Source: Paraburkholderia rhizosphaerae (GTDB lineage: Bacteria > Pseudomonadota > Gammaproteobacteria > Burkholderiales > Burkholderiaceae). Taken from it: DNA of 64,000 nucleotides. Where the stretch lies: contig NZ_SORE01000013.1 of the NCBI RefSeq assembly GCF_004366595.1, positions 150,803 to 214,802 of the forward strand, read 5' to 3'. A program made the position numbers and the translations under genes. The notes beneath the pieces are model-generated. The model was given only the letters and a program-made list of their open reading frames with translations. It was not told where the DNA came from and made no database searches. Below are positions 52,121-60,901 of this stretch, piece after piece (within the stretch, counting starts at the first letter, position 1; each line of letters begins with the position of its first letter).

Positions 52121-54532
52121 TTACGCCAACGCCGCTTTCAGACGTGCTCCCGCGAGCGGCATATCGCGTATCCGTGCGCCGGTTGCATTGGCAATCGCAT
52201 TCGCGAGCACCGCCGCGGCCGGACCCTGTGCCGCCTCGCCGACACCGAGAAACGGCAACCCCGGCCGGTCGATCAGATGCACATCGACGCGTTTGGGCAC
52301 CGACGAAAAGCGCATGATCGGGTACGTGCTCCAGTCGTAGCTCGTGATGTGCCGCGTATCGAAGGTAGTCTGTTCATACAGCGTCCAGCTGGTCGTCTGC
52401 AGGATGCCGCCTTCGATCTGATTGCGCACGCCGTCAGGATTGACGATCTGACCGCAGTCGACTGCGGCCACCGCGCGCTCGATATCGACGCGGCCGGTAT
52501 CGCGGTCGATCGCGATCTCTATCGCAATCGCGCAATACGCCATCAGGTTCTTGTACTTCGCAAACGCGAACCCGACACCACGCGATGTGCCGCCGACTCC
52601 GATGCGCGGCGGCGTCGCCGTATCCGGCACGCGCTTTTGCCAGCCGAAGCGCTGCGCGGCAAGCTGGATCACATCGCGTGCGCGCGGATCGTCGAGATGC
52701 TTGAGACGGAACTCGACCGGATCGGCCTGCGCAACAAGCGCGAGCTCGTCCATCAGGCTTTCGATCGCGAAGATGTTCATATGCGCGCCCAGCGAGCGCA
52801 TCGCCGACACGCGGATCGGCATATCGGGAATGAACTGGCTCACCACGCGCAGGTTCGGCACGCGATACAGCGGAATGCTGTTGCGATCGCCGCCGCCTTC
52901 GGGCATTGGAATCGGCTGCGGCGGCGCGGGTGTGAAGGGTTGCGCGAGCAACTGGGCGGGCAGCAGGCGGCCCGCGTTCTCGATCCGGTTATTGTGCGTG
53001 TTGCTCCATAGCTCATAGCGCCAGTCGACGATCGTGCCGTTCGCATCGAGCGATGCGCTCGCGTGCGTCGTCATCGCCGGGCCGAACGGCTCCCATGTGT
53101 GCTCCTGCTCGCGCATCAACTGCACGCGGATCGTGCGGCCCGGCAACGCGCGCGCGATCAGCGCGGCATCGCCGGCGACGTCGTCGGCGCCGTTGTGACC
53201 ATAGCAGCCGGAGCCTTCGACATGAATGCAGCGCACCCGGTCCTTAGGCAGCGACAGCATTTCAGCGAGCCCCGCGCGCAGCGGAAAAACCCCTTGCGTG
53301 TGCGACCACACCGTCAGCGAGCCATCGTCGAAACGCGCGAGCGCGCACGATGGGCCGATCGACCCGTGCGTCATATACGGCTTGCTGTAGCGGACGTCGA
53401 GCGTATGCGCGGCGGGCGCCACGTCGCCGGTCTGATCGGCGACCTTGATTTCCCGCGCGGGCAGCTTGATCAGCGTTTCGTGGATCGTCGCCGGGTCCGG
53501 CAGCGGCGGCCCCGCGTGCCATTGCGCGGCCGCCGTCAGCTCGCGCATCGCGACGATCGCGCGCCATTCATCGTCGGCGACTACCGCCAGATAGCTGCCG
53601 TCGCGCACGACTTTCAACACACCGGGCAAGCGCTCGACGCGCGCGCTGTCGACCGATACCAGCGTCGCTCCATAGGCGGGTGGACGAACCACGCGCGCGT
53701 GCACCATGCCAGGTAACCGCATATCCTGGATGTAGCTTTCGCCGCCGGTGACCTTGCCGGGAATGTCGACACGCTGCAGCGTGTGGCCCACCACATGGAA
53801 CCGCGCAGGTGGCTTGAGCGGCACGCCGGGCCGCGCATCCTGGTGCAGGTTGGTGCCGCGCACCGCGTCGCCGTACGACAGACGACGGCCATCCGCCGCG
53901 ACGATCTCGCCGTGTTGCGTGACGAGCGTCGCCACATCCACATGCAGTTGCGCCGCGGCGGTTTGCAGCAGCAGCGCGCGTACTTGCGCGGCCGCGTTGA
54001 AAATCGCAGTGCCGCTATCGGCAACTGAATGACTACCGGCTGTGTAACCTTCGTTCGGCGTTTCTCCGGTATCGGCGGTGATCAGCGTGATGGTGTGCGG
54101 CTCGATGTCGAGCTGTTCGGCCGCCAGCTGCAGAAACGCGGTGCGAATGCCGGTGCCCAATTCCGCCTTGCCGGTGCAGACCGTCACTTTGCCGGCGGGG
54201 TCGATGCGAATCCATGCATCGAGTTCCGGCGTCGTCTTCAGGCTGCCTGGCAGCTTCGGCGCCGTGGCGGTGAATGTGCCGGCTTCGGTCGTGGTGGTGG
54301 TGGTCTGCGCGAACGCGTCGCGCGATCGCGGCAGTAGCGTGAAGCTGACGATCAACGCGCCCGCGGTCAGGAAGCGGCGGCGGTTTGCATCGGGCACGGT
54401 GTCACGCGTCGTGTCGTGCGAGCGATGCAGCGCATCAGGCGCCGCCGACGATGCGGCGTTGCGCGTTGCATCTCGCGTTTCATCCGGCATCGAATCCGGC
54501 CATGTCGCGCCGTCCCACCCGGCGTCTTTCAT
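52121..54532 (-). CDS. Molybdopterin-binding subunit of a periplasmic aldehyde/N-heterocycle oxidase (IorB-like)
   Basis: An 803-residue xanthine-oxidase-family catalytic subunit of the isoquinoline 1-oxidoreductase beta (IorB) type. A twin-arginine signal is present: NRRRFLTAGALIVSFTLLP, though it lies unusually deep (residues 50-69) behind a 50-residue hydrophilic lead. Cofactor blocks include GSHSVADSGTAIFNAAAQVRALL, SYIQDMRLPGMVHARVVRPPAYGA and FLGVGEAAQGPAAAVLANAIANATGARI (with the catalytic Glu). The start at 54532 overlaps the 2Fe-2S gene by ATGA. Expected partner chain: substrate to Mo, 2Fe-2S subunit, then cytochrome c. Confidence 0.93.
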   Translation of the reverse strand: MKDAGWDGATWPDSMPDETRDATRNAASSAAPDALHRSHDTTRDTVPDANRRRFLTAGALIVSFTLLPRSRDAFAQTTTTTTEAGTFTATAPKLPGSLKTTPELDAWIRIDPAGKVTVCTGKAELGTGIRTAFLQLAAEQLDIEPHTITLITADTGETPNEGYTAGSHSVADSGTAIFNAAAQVRALLLQTAAAQLHVDVATLVTQHGEIVAADGRRLSYGDAVRGTNLHQDARPGVPLKPPARFHVVGHTLQRVDIPGKVTGGESYIQDMRLPGMVHARVVRPPAYGATLVSVDSARVERLPGVLKVVRDGSYLAVVADDEWRAIVAMRELTAAAQWHAGPPLPDPATIHETLIKLPAREIKVADQTGDVAPAAHTLDVRYSKPYMTHGSIGPSCALARFDDGSLTVWSHTQGVFPLRAGLAEMLSLPKDRVRCIHVEGSGCYGHNGADDVAGDAALIARALPGRTIRVQLMREQEHTWEPFGPAMTTHASASLDANGTIVDWRYELWSNTHNNRIENAGRLLPAQLLAQPFTPAPPQPIPMPEGGGDRNSIPLYRVPNLRVVSQFIPDMPIRVSAMRSLGAHMNIFAIESLMDELALVAQADPVEFRLKHLDDPRARDVIQLAAQRFGWQKRVPDTATPPRIGVGGTSRGVGFAFAKYKNLMAYCAIAIEIAIDRDTGRVDIERAVAAVDCGQIVNPDGVRNQIEGGILQTTSWTLYEQTTFDTRHITSYDWSTYPIMRFSSVPKRVDVHLIDRPGLPFLGVGEAAQGPAAAVLANAIANATGARIRDMPLAGARLKAALA

Positions 54533-55017
54533 GATTGCGCTCCCGCGCCCGCGCGAAACACGCTCGCCTCGGACGCCGCTTGCCGGACCGCCGCGACGAT
54601 CCGCATATGCGTGCCGCAGCGGCACAGATTCGGCTGCAGATGCTCGCGAATCTGTTCGTCAGTCGGCGCGCTCACGCGTTCGAGCAACACCTGCGCGCGC
54701 ACGACCATCCCGGCGATGCAGTAGCCGCACTGCGCGGCCTGCTGATCGATAAACGCGCGCTGCAAAGGCCCCGGATGCTCGATACTGCCGAGCCCTTCGA
54801 TCGTGCGCACCGGCCGATCGCCGCATGCGATGACCGGCAGCAGACACGAGAACACCACCTCGTCGCCGACGATCACCGTGCAAGCGCCGCACTGTCCCAG
54901 GCCGCAGCCGTACTTCGCGCCATTCAGTTGCAACTGGTTGCGCAGCACATAGAGCAGCGGCGTCGACGGGTCGACGTCGACGGTATGGAGCACGTTATTG
55001 ACGGTCAGCGTAATCAT
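54529..55017 (-). CDS. 2Fe-2S subunit of the molybdenum hydroxylase (IorA-like)
   Basis: A 162-residue protein with two 2Fe-2S clusters: plant-type Cys38, Cys43, Cys46 and Cys58 (YGCGLGQCGAC..C) and alpha-helical Cys97, Cys100, Cys132 and Cys134 (CGYC...CRC). ATGA overlap with both the upstream cytochrome c and the downstream large subunit shows tight coupling. It has no export signal of its own and probably rides with the Tat-targeted large subunit. Confidence 0.95.
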   Translation of the reverse strand: MITLTVNNVLHTVDVDPSTPLLYVLRNQLQLNGAKYGCGLGQCGACTVIVGDEVVFSCLLPVIACGDRPVRTIEGLGSIEHPGPLQRAFIDQQAAQCGYCIAGMVVRAQVLLERVSAPTDEQIREHLQPNLCRCGTHMRIVAAVRQAASEASVFRAGAGAQS

Positions 55018-56372
55018 GGTTTTGCGGTCTCCTTTCGAATGCGCGCGACCGCAGCCGCGTCGAGCCCCGGCCACGGCCCGCGCGCGCTAAAGCGCGCACG
55101 CGTGTAGTTCGCGAGATCGGCGATCTGCGCGTCGGTGAAGGTTTGCGCGAACGACGGCATAAAGTGCGCGGCATCGCTGCCGTGCCAGTCGATGCCGTCG
55201 AGCATCATCCGCACCGCGTTGCGCGGGCTGTCCGCGTTCACCGCGGTGCCCTGCGCGAGCGACGGACGATCTCCCTGCGTCGACATCGGCGCGGCGATGC
55301 TATGGCAAGAAGCACACGCGGCGTTGAACAGCGTCGCGCCGGTCGCGAGTGCCGCCGGCGGTGCGAGCTGCTCGAGATCGGCGGGCCGCGCAGGCGCCGC
55401 AGTCGGTGTCGCCGCAGTGGGCGTTTGCAGCGACATCACGTAGGTCGCGATCGCATCGACATCCTCGAGCGGCGCCTGGGCGAGCGACTGCGTGACCGGC
55501 CGCATCGGCCCGGCCGCGGCGCCGTGCTGGCTTGCGAAACCGGTACGCAGATAGGAGACCAGTTGCGCTTGCGTCCATGGAGTCGGCGCCTGCGACAGCT
55601 TCGTCAACGCTGGCGCATCCCAGCCTTCGAGCGTGCCGCCCGCGAACGGTGCATCGCGCTTTTCCGCGCCAAGTTTGTTAAGCGGCGTGTGGCATGCGGC
55701 GCAATGCGCGACGCCATTCACCAGATAGCGGCCGAGTTGCCATTGCACCGCATACGCGCTGGCCGCGTTCGGCGCGTTGCCCGCATCGGCGCGTGGGTCC
55801 GACGCCGCCGACGGCGCGCTGGCCGGCACCGCGACTCCTTGCTCAGGACCGCGCTTCAGATACAGCATGTTCCAGCCCGCCACGAGCGGCCGGAAATTCA
55901 ACGGGAACACCAGGTGATTCGGCGGCGCCGTCGCTTGCACCGGCGCGCGCGACATCATGAACGCATAGAGGTCCGCGATGTCGCCATCGGTCATCCGCGT
56001 GAAGTGCGGATACGGAAACGCCGGATATAGCAGATGCCCGTCGCGCGACACGCCATCGCGCAGCGCGCGCCGGAATGCGTCGAGCGACCAGTCGCCGATG
56101 CCGGTTTGCATGTCCGGCGTGATGTTAGTCGCGTAGATCGCGCCAAACGGCGTCTCGAGCGGACGTCCGCCCGCGTACGGCTTGCCGTGCGCGGACGTAT
56201 GGCAGACGATGCAGTCACCGAGCGCGGCGAGGCGCGCGCCGCGCTCGATCTGCGTCGCATCGGCTGAACGCGACGGCGGCGCGCTCAGCGGACTGATCAC
56301 GGGCTCCCATGCCCGCGACAAGCCGGCTGCGGCGCCCAGCGTGACCGCAACAAAGACGATCTTCCCTTTCAT
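55014..56372 (-). CDS. Tri-haem cytochrome c partner of the molybdenum hydroxylase
   Basis: A 452-residue exported c-type cytochrome with three CXXCH haem sites: CIVCH (54-58), CAACH (224-228) and CASCH (353-357). A signal peptide (MKGKIVFVAVTLGAAAGLSRA) leads. GGAGG lies four bases before the ATG at 56372. The order cytochrome, 2Fe-2S, Mo subunit and the IorAB type recall nicotinate dehydrogenase and aldehyde oxidases that deliver electrons to the respiratory chain rather than to oxygen or NAD. Substrate unknown. Confidence 0.94.
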   Translation of the reverse strand: MKGKIVFVAVTLGAAAGLSRAWEPVISPLSAPPSRSADATQIERGARLAALGDCIVCHTSAHGKPYAGGRPLETPFGAIYATNITPDMQTGIGDWSLDAFRRALRDGVSRDGHLLYPAFPYPHFTRMTDGDIADLYAFMMSRAPVQATAPPNHLVFPLNFRPLVAGWNMLYLKRGPEQGVAVPASAPSAASDPRADAGNAPNAASAYAVQWQLGRYLVNGVAHCAACHTPLNKLGAEKRDAPFAGGTLEGWDAPALTKLSQAPTPWTQAQLVSYLRTGFASQHGAAAGPMRPVTQSLAQAPLEDVDAIATYVMSLQTPTAATPTAAPARPADLEQLAPPAALATGATLFNAACASCHSIAAPMSTQGDRPSLAQGTAVNADSPRNAVRMMLDGIDWHGSDAAHFMPSFAQTFTDAQIADLANYTRARFSARGPWPGLDAAAVARIRKETAKP

Positions 56373-56513
56373 CAGGCCTCCAGCCACGGCCTTGTGACTG
56401 ATCGGCGGCCTGCCTTTCAGCCAGCCTCCATCACAACGCCGCCGCATATACGATTGACCCGTATGATGCGGCCTCTGAATAAAAGTTGCTCGGCGCGCGT
56501 TCAGGTCAACCGT

Positions 56514-56905
56514 TCACCAGCTATAGCGATACCCGACCTGGCCGAAAATCTGCCGGCGATACGTCGAACGGCGTCGTGCCGACGGTAGTCGTGCCCGGCG
56601 ACAGGAAGTCGTGCAGGATATTCGCGGAGAAGTAAGGCGTCGCGCTGCCGGTCTTCGAATCGTTCGACAGGTTCGCATCGAACACACGGAAGCCGATGCG
56701 GCCGCGCAGCGCGTTGGTGGCGTTCGACGCAATGTCGGACACGCTGTCGGAAAAGCCATTCAGATGCAGGTACTGATAGAGCAAGCTGCGCCTGCGGCTC
56801 GATCGCGATCGCTGTCGACGCAATCGCGTACGGCTTGCCGACTTCGCCTGATGCGCCCGCGCCGAAACCGATCCGCGTCGCGCGCAATGCACCGTCCTGG
56901 TGGCT
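56514..56905 (-). pseudogene. Frameshifted 3' end of an autotransporter barrel
   Basis: Joining three reading frames on the minus strand rebuilds a type V autotransporter barrel end: first IGFGAGASGEVGKPYAIASTA, then YLHLNGFSDSVSDIASNATN through PYFSANILHDFLSPGTTTVG, then QIFGQVGYRYSW and TGA at 56514. The terminal aromatic residue and YRYSW fit an outer-membrane assembly signal. Two frame changes (near 56790 and 56550) and lack of a passenger or start mean it is dead. Upstream DNA to about 56905 is unrelated; the rest has been deleted. Confidence 0.85.
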
Positions 56906-56996
56906 AATTGGCCCTTCGGCCTAAGACAAAGCCGGATTAGCAGACCAGCGTGCCGGTTCGTTTCAAGAACCGCGGTTCCGTGCCGCATCGCCTCTT

Positions 56997-58181
56997 TTAC
57001 TTCTGCTCGCGATTGGCTCTCAATGGAAAAATCAGCAGTGCGGCCGCGAGTCCGAGCACGCCGCCAATCAGCGTCTCCCATGCGCGCGCAAAAAGATAGG
57101 AAACCGAGTGAATGCCGTTCGCGGCCAGTGTCACGATCAGGATGAACGCGAACGCGGCACAGGCAATGTCATAGCGATCGGGCAACGCCATCGCATAGAT
57201 GATCATCGCGAGTGCCGCAAGCGACCACACCACGAGCGGCGCATGCTCGGCTAACGGCAAGCACACGAGACCCAGCGGCACGCCGACCAGCGTGCCGATA
57301 ATGCGCCGGCGCGCGCGTTGAGCAGTGCCGCTCGCGGAGCCGGCGACGACATACGTGCAAGCGGTGATCGCCCACACCGATTCCTCGAGCGCGACAAGCT
57401 GGTTCAACGCGATCACCACCGCCGCGCCAACGGCTGCCTGCAAGCCCATCACAAACTCCGGCGGCCAGCGCCGCGCGAACCCGGGCGGCACCGCCGGAAC
57501 CGGCGACAGCGCCGCCAGCAATGCCGGCCGCTCAGCGGGTCCGCTCAACAGCCGCGGCACGATCGAGCCGAGCGCGGCGATCAGCACGGCGACGCCGATC
57601 GTCTGCAGATCGGCGGGGACGAGATTCATGCCGTATGCGTAGAGTTGACCCAGATAGATCTGCGAGCCGATCCCGCCGCCAAGCAGGCCAAACCGTTTCA
57701 GGTAACCGACGCAGAACGCGCCGCTGATCAGCGTGATTTCCGGACCCACGCGTCCGACGCCGGATAGAAGAGGCAATAGTACGACATAGGAGGCCGCGCC
57801 GACGCCCGTTGCGACGCACAGCAACGCAAGGTCGCGGGTCGACTCGGCGCGCGTGGTGCTTGCTTCCGACACGCTCGCCCAGAATGCGAAGCTGCCGGCG
57901 AGCGTCGCGAGCAACGCACCCTGGTGTACGTCGCGCGTGACGTCGTGCAGTGCGCCGAGTGCAGCCGCCAGCCCGTACGCGGTGACTAGTCGCAGCCCCT
58001 TTACGCGGCGATGCGTGCCGGGGTCGACCCGCTCGAGCCACGCAAGCGCCGCCTGCCATGGCTGCACGACGCAACGCCGCAGCCAGGCAAGAACAGCAAA
58101 CTGGCCCGCATCGGCGCGCGTGGCCTGCGCACCGTCGCCCGGGTGCGGTTGCGCTGCATCGACCTGCTCACGATCGTCCAT
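56997..58181 (-). CDS. FUSC-family membrane protein
   Basis: A 394-residue inner-membrane protein with two sets of about six helices. It resembles the FUSC (fusaric acid resistance/YccS/aromatic acid exporter) superfamily: RLVTAYGLAAALGALHDVTRDV, GALLATLAGSFAFWASVSEA, then second-set AVGAAVVIALNQLVALEESVWAITACTYVVAGS, GTLVGVPLGLVCLPLAEHAP. The longer frame to 58373 is not family-like; I use the ATG at 58181, with GGCGGTG upstream only as weak support. Substrate unknown. Confidence 0.85.
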   Translation of the reverse strand: MDDREQVDAAQPHPGDGAQATRADAGQFAVLAWLRRCVVQPWQAALAWLERVDPGTHRRVKGLRLVTAYGLAAALGALHDVTRDVHQGALLATLAGSFAFWASVSEASTTRAESTRDLALLCVATGVGAASYVVLLPLLSGVGRVGPEITLISGAFCVGYLKRFGLLGGGIGSQIYLGQLYAYGMNLVPADLQTIGVAVLIAALGSIVPRLLSGPAERPALLAALSPVPAVPPGFARRWPPEFVMGLQAAVGAAVVIALNQLVALEESVWAITACTYVVAGSASGTAQRARRRIIGTLVGVPLGLVCLPLAEHAPLVVWSLAALAMIIYAMALPDRYDIACAAFAFILIVTLAANGIHSVSYLFARAWETLIGGVLGLAAALLIFPLRANREQK

Positions 58182-58335
58182 GACGACACCGCCGGTGACG
58201 GACACAGTGTCTTTATAGACGGTTTGCACATGATGCGGCAATGACCCGGAGCCGCGCACCGGCGCGTTTTGCGCATACCGCCGTCGCGATAACGCACCGG
58301 CAGCGCATACATTCGCTGCGCCGGCTACCGCAGGA

Positions 58336-58746
58336 TCAACGGGGACGTGGCGGGTTGCCGGCCGGCGCCGCAAACGCAGCGGGATTCAGCTCGACATGCA
58401 GAATCACTAGCCAGCGCTTCGGGCAATCCGCGCCAATCTGCAGCGCGCGCTCCTTGCCTTCGGTGATCTTCACGAAGCCCTGCTTGCGCGCGTCGGCGAA
58501 CGCGCGGCGCGCATCAGCCTGCAGCCACAACGTCAGCAACCCGCAAGTCATACAGCTGAACAGCCACACCGTCTGGTGGGGCAGCGTGGTGTCGATCCGC
58601 TGCGCAGCATAAGTGAATACGGTTGTCAGCACCTGATTCACCGCAAAGGCGATCGCGATCACCTTGCACATGCCGCGCAGCATCATCAGCGGTCGCGCGA
58701 CCATCACCAGCGTTGCGTTGCGACCGGTTCGGTTGCTCGGGTTCAT
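58336..58746 (-). CDS. Small hypothetical membrane protein
   Basis: A 136-residue protein beginning MNPSNRTGRNATLVMVARPL, with two hydrophobic stretches (CKVIAIAFAVNQVLTTVFTYAA, TVWLFSCMTCGLLTLWLQA) that could be membrane helices. The ATG overlaps the GNAT stop by ATGA. The C-terminal half is Lys/Arg/Gly-rich, then Pro-rich. I do not recognise the family. Translational coupling to the acetyltransferase suggests a shared role. Confidence 0.6.
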   Translation of the reverse strand: MNPSNRTGRNATLVMVARPLMMLRGMCKVIAIAFAVNQVLTTVFTYAAQRIDTTLPHQTVWLFSCMTCGLLTLWLQADARRAFADARKQGFVKITEGKERALQIGADCPKRWLVILHVELNPAAFAAPAGNPPRPR

Positions 58747-59396
58747 GCTGCGCGCGGAAAGGTCGGGACCGGCAATTCGAGGCGTCGCGACCAGCTTGCC
58801 AGCGTGCGCGCGGCGACCGGCGGCTTGCTGAGAATCGCGCTGTCGTAGTCGCGCTCCGGAAAGCGCACCACATCGATGATGCGAAAGCCTTGACTGCGAT
58901 AGAAGTCGAGCAGGTGCGCGGCCGGATACGGCGTATCGAGCGCGAGCTGCGCATAGCCGCGTGTCGCCGCCCAATGCCCGGCGAATGCAATCAGCGATTT
59001 GCCGATGCCGCGGCTTTGCCATGCCGGTTCGACGCCGAACTGACGCAGCGTCGCGACGTTCTCGACGCGATAGTGGTCGCAAACCGATTCGGCGTCGCGC
59101 GCATTCAGCGTCATCGTGCCGACCACCTCGCCGCCGCAGACCGCGACGAAGCAGTCGCCGGCCTGCGCCCGCTTGCGCGTGGCGGACGGCGCCTGCGCGA
59201 CACACAGACAGTTCAGTCCCATCATGCCGAGCCGCGCAAACGCGCGATGCAGCATCGCGGTCAATTGCTCGTAGGAGTCGCGCGCCGGATCGAAGCGCCG
59301 CAGTTCGACGCTGCCCGGGCCGCTGCCACGCTGAACGGTTGCAACGCGGGAAGGATTGCTTGTTGGGTTTCCTGCCGCTGCGCGTTCTTTCTGCAT
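58743..59396 (-). CDS. GNAT-family N-acetyltransferase
   Basis: A 217-residue acetyltransferase. The acetyl-CoA-binding strand and loop read VATLRQFGVEPAWQSRGIGKSLIAFAGHWAATRGYAQLALDT (Q/RxxGxG/A motif QSRGIG), then LLDFYRSQGFRIIDV. GGAGGTA precedes the ATG at 59396 by four bases. The N-terminal 40 residues are Ser/Gly-rich and may be disordered. Target (small molecule, antibiotic or protein) cannot be predicted. Coupled with the small membrane protein downstream. Confidence 0.88.
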   Translation of the reverse strand: MQKERAAAGNPTSNPSRVATVQRGSGPGSVELRRFDPARDSYEQLTAMLHRAFARLGMMGLNCLCVAQAPSATRKRAQAGDCFVAVCGGEVVGTMTLNARDAESVCDHYRVENVATLRQFGVEPAWQSRGIGKSLIAFAGHWAATRGYAQLALDTPYPAAHLLDFYRSQGFRIIDVVRFPERDYDSAILSKPPVAARTLASWSRRLELPVPTFPRAA

Positions 59397-59508
59397 TGAT
59401 ACCTCCAGACTTCGATTGACGTCCGAAGTCCCTGACTTCAGTGGTTCGTTGTTCGATTTCCCGTTGGCGTCGCCGCTCGCGCGCGACGCCGCGCGCTCGT
59501 ACAGTCCG

Positions 59509-60393
59509 CTAGTGCGTCGCGCCCAGCGTCTGCGCGCGCAAATCCTGCAGCGCGTCGCGCGCCTGGCGAAGGCGCTCGACCAGTTGCGCGGACGCACGCG
59601 TGATCGGCATGCGGGTTTCGTCCGTAAGCGGATGATCGAACGCGAGCATCGCCTTGATCGCAGCCGGATTTGGCGCGGCGAACAACAGCCGCAGCAACGG
59701 CACGAGGTTCGCGAAAAGTCGCCGTGCATCGTCTTCGTGGCCGCCACGGTGCAGTTCGTGCACTTCGACCAGCAGGTCCGCGCACACATGCGCGCTCGCG
59801 AGAATGCCGCCCGCACCGCCTGCATCGAGCGCGTCGATGAACGCGTCGTCGGTTCCGCACAGCACGTTGACCGGCAGATCGCGCAGCGCGCCGAAGTGAT
59901 CCTTCACGCATTCCTTGATTGCGACGATGTTGTCGAACTCGAGCAGCCGGTCGACGGTGTCCGGCGCAACCTTGACGCCGGTGCGATGCGGCACGTCGTA
60001 CAGCACGATCGGGCGCTCGGTTGCGCACGCAACCTGCTCGAAATGCCATTGCACACCAGCCTGATCCGGGCACAGGTACGCAGGCGGGGACACCAGGTAG
60101 CCGGCGCAATTCCAGCGCTCGTAACGCTGCAGCTCACGGACTACATCGCGGGTGTCCAGACCGCCGACGCCGACCAGCACCGGCAGACGGTCACCCGCTA
60201 CATCGAGCAGCGCCTGCAGCACCGTCAGCCGCTCGCTTTCGGACAGCAGCGCGGCTTCGCCGGTCGTACCGAGCGCGACGATGCCGCTGATCTCGGTATG
60301 CAGGTAATAGTCGACGAGGTGTTGCAAGCCTTCGACATCGACCTCGCCATTGCGGAACGGCGTGACGATCGGCAGCCAGATACCGGAGTACAT
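59509..60393 (-). CDS. dapA: DapA/NAL-family lyase (4-hydroxy-tetrahydrodipicolinate synthase-like)
   Basis: A 294-residue class I aldolase of the dihydrodipicolinate synthase / N-acetylneuraminate lyase family. It shows GTTGE (42-46), catalytic Tyr132 in LYDVPHRTG, and Schiff-base Lys160 in IVAIKE. The Arg in PHRTG fits DHDPS more than sialate lyase. The start overlaps the upstream 113-residue gene by one base (TGATG), so the pair is translationally coupled. It may be the lysine-pathway enzyme or a paralogue; Burkholderiaceae carry several. Confidence 0.88.
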   Translation of the reverse strand: MYSGIWLPIVTPFRNGEVDVEGLQHLVDYYLHTEISGIVALGTTGEAALLSESERLTVLQALLDVAGDRLPVLVGVGGLDTRDVVRELQRYERWNCAGYLVSPPAYLCPDQAGVQWHFEQVACATERPIVLYDVPHRTGVKVAPDTVDRLLEFDNIVAIKECVKDHFGALRDLPVNVLCGTDDAFIDALDAGGAGGILASAHVCADLLVEVHELHRGGHEDDARRLFANLVPLLRLLFAAPNPAAIKAMLAFDHPLTDETRMPITRASAQLVERLRQARDALQDLRAQTLGATH

Positions 60394-60734
60394 CAGTGCG
60401 CCTCTTTTGACGGGCTGTTCCGTTTGAGCGAACCGATCAGCGCATGCGGCACCGATGCGATCAGCGTATGCAAGGTGAAATCGAGGTCTTCGGGCGCGAT
60501 TGAGAACATCACGCGCACGCCGTCACGGACGACTTCCGTGCTGACGACATAGACGCCGAGCGGCGAGTGCAGCAGTGATTTGAGTTGCGAGCGCGCTTCG
60601 TCTTCCGTATCTCGAAGCAGGGTGACCGGCAGGAAGGCGCGCGACAGCGGGAAGGGGATGACGTTGTTGCGTGGGAGGGGCCGTGCAAAGGAACGTACGG
60701 AATCGGGGACTTCGGACGGTTGGGAGAGAGCCAT
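60393..60734 (-). CDS. Small conserved-looking protein upstream of dapA-like gene
   Basis: A 113-residue protein without signal or membrane helix: FPLSRAFLPVTLLRDTEDEARSQLKSLLHSPLGVYVVST, VMFSIAPEDLDFTLHTLIASVPHALIGSL. I do not recognise it. The core mixes alternating hydrophobic strands and one helix, like a small ACT- or ferredoxin-fold domain. Coupled to the aldolase by TGATG, so it may be a regulator or partner of it. Confidence 0.6.
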   Translation of the reverse strand: MALSQPSEVPDSVRSFARPLPRNNVIPFPLSRAFLPVTLLRDTEDEARSQLKSLLHSPLGVYVVSTEVVRDGVRVMFSIAPEDLDFTLHTLIASVPHALIGSLKRNSPSKEAH

Positions 60735-60805
60735 GATTAGCGGTGAATCCCGCAGTAGTTGATCAAGACAGATACGAGATTAGTCCTGCGGGTATAAATG
60801 CGGTG

Positions 60806-60874
60806 CAAAAAAGCGGCAGTCGCGTGAAAAAATGCCGTGACGGACAACGACTCCCATGACGGACGCGACTGCCG
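60806..60874 (-). terminator. Terminator-like long-arm hairpin at the end of the Rhs region
   Basis: Perfect 12-base inverted repeats (60814-60825 and 60863-60874) lie 37 bases apart and are followed on the minus strand by six T residues (60807-60812). The position, just past the last gene of the leftward block, fits transcription termination. Confidence 0.75.
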
Positions 60875-60901
60875 GCAACGCAAGCGCTTTGCAAGCGCCT
60901 C

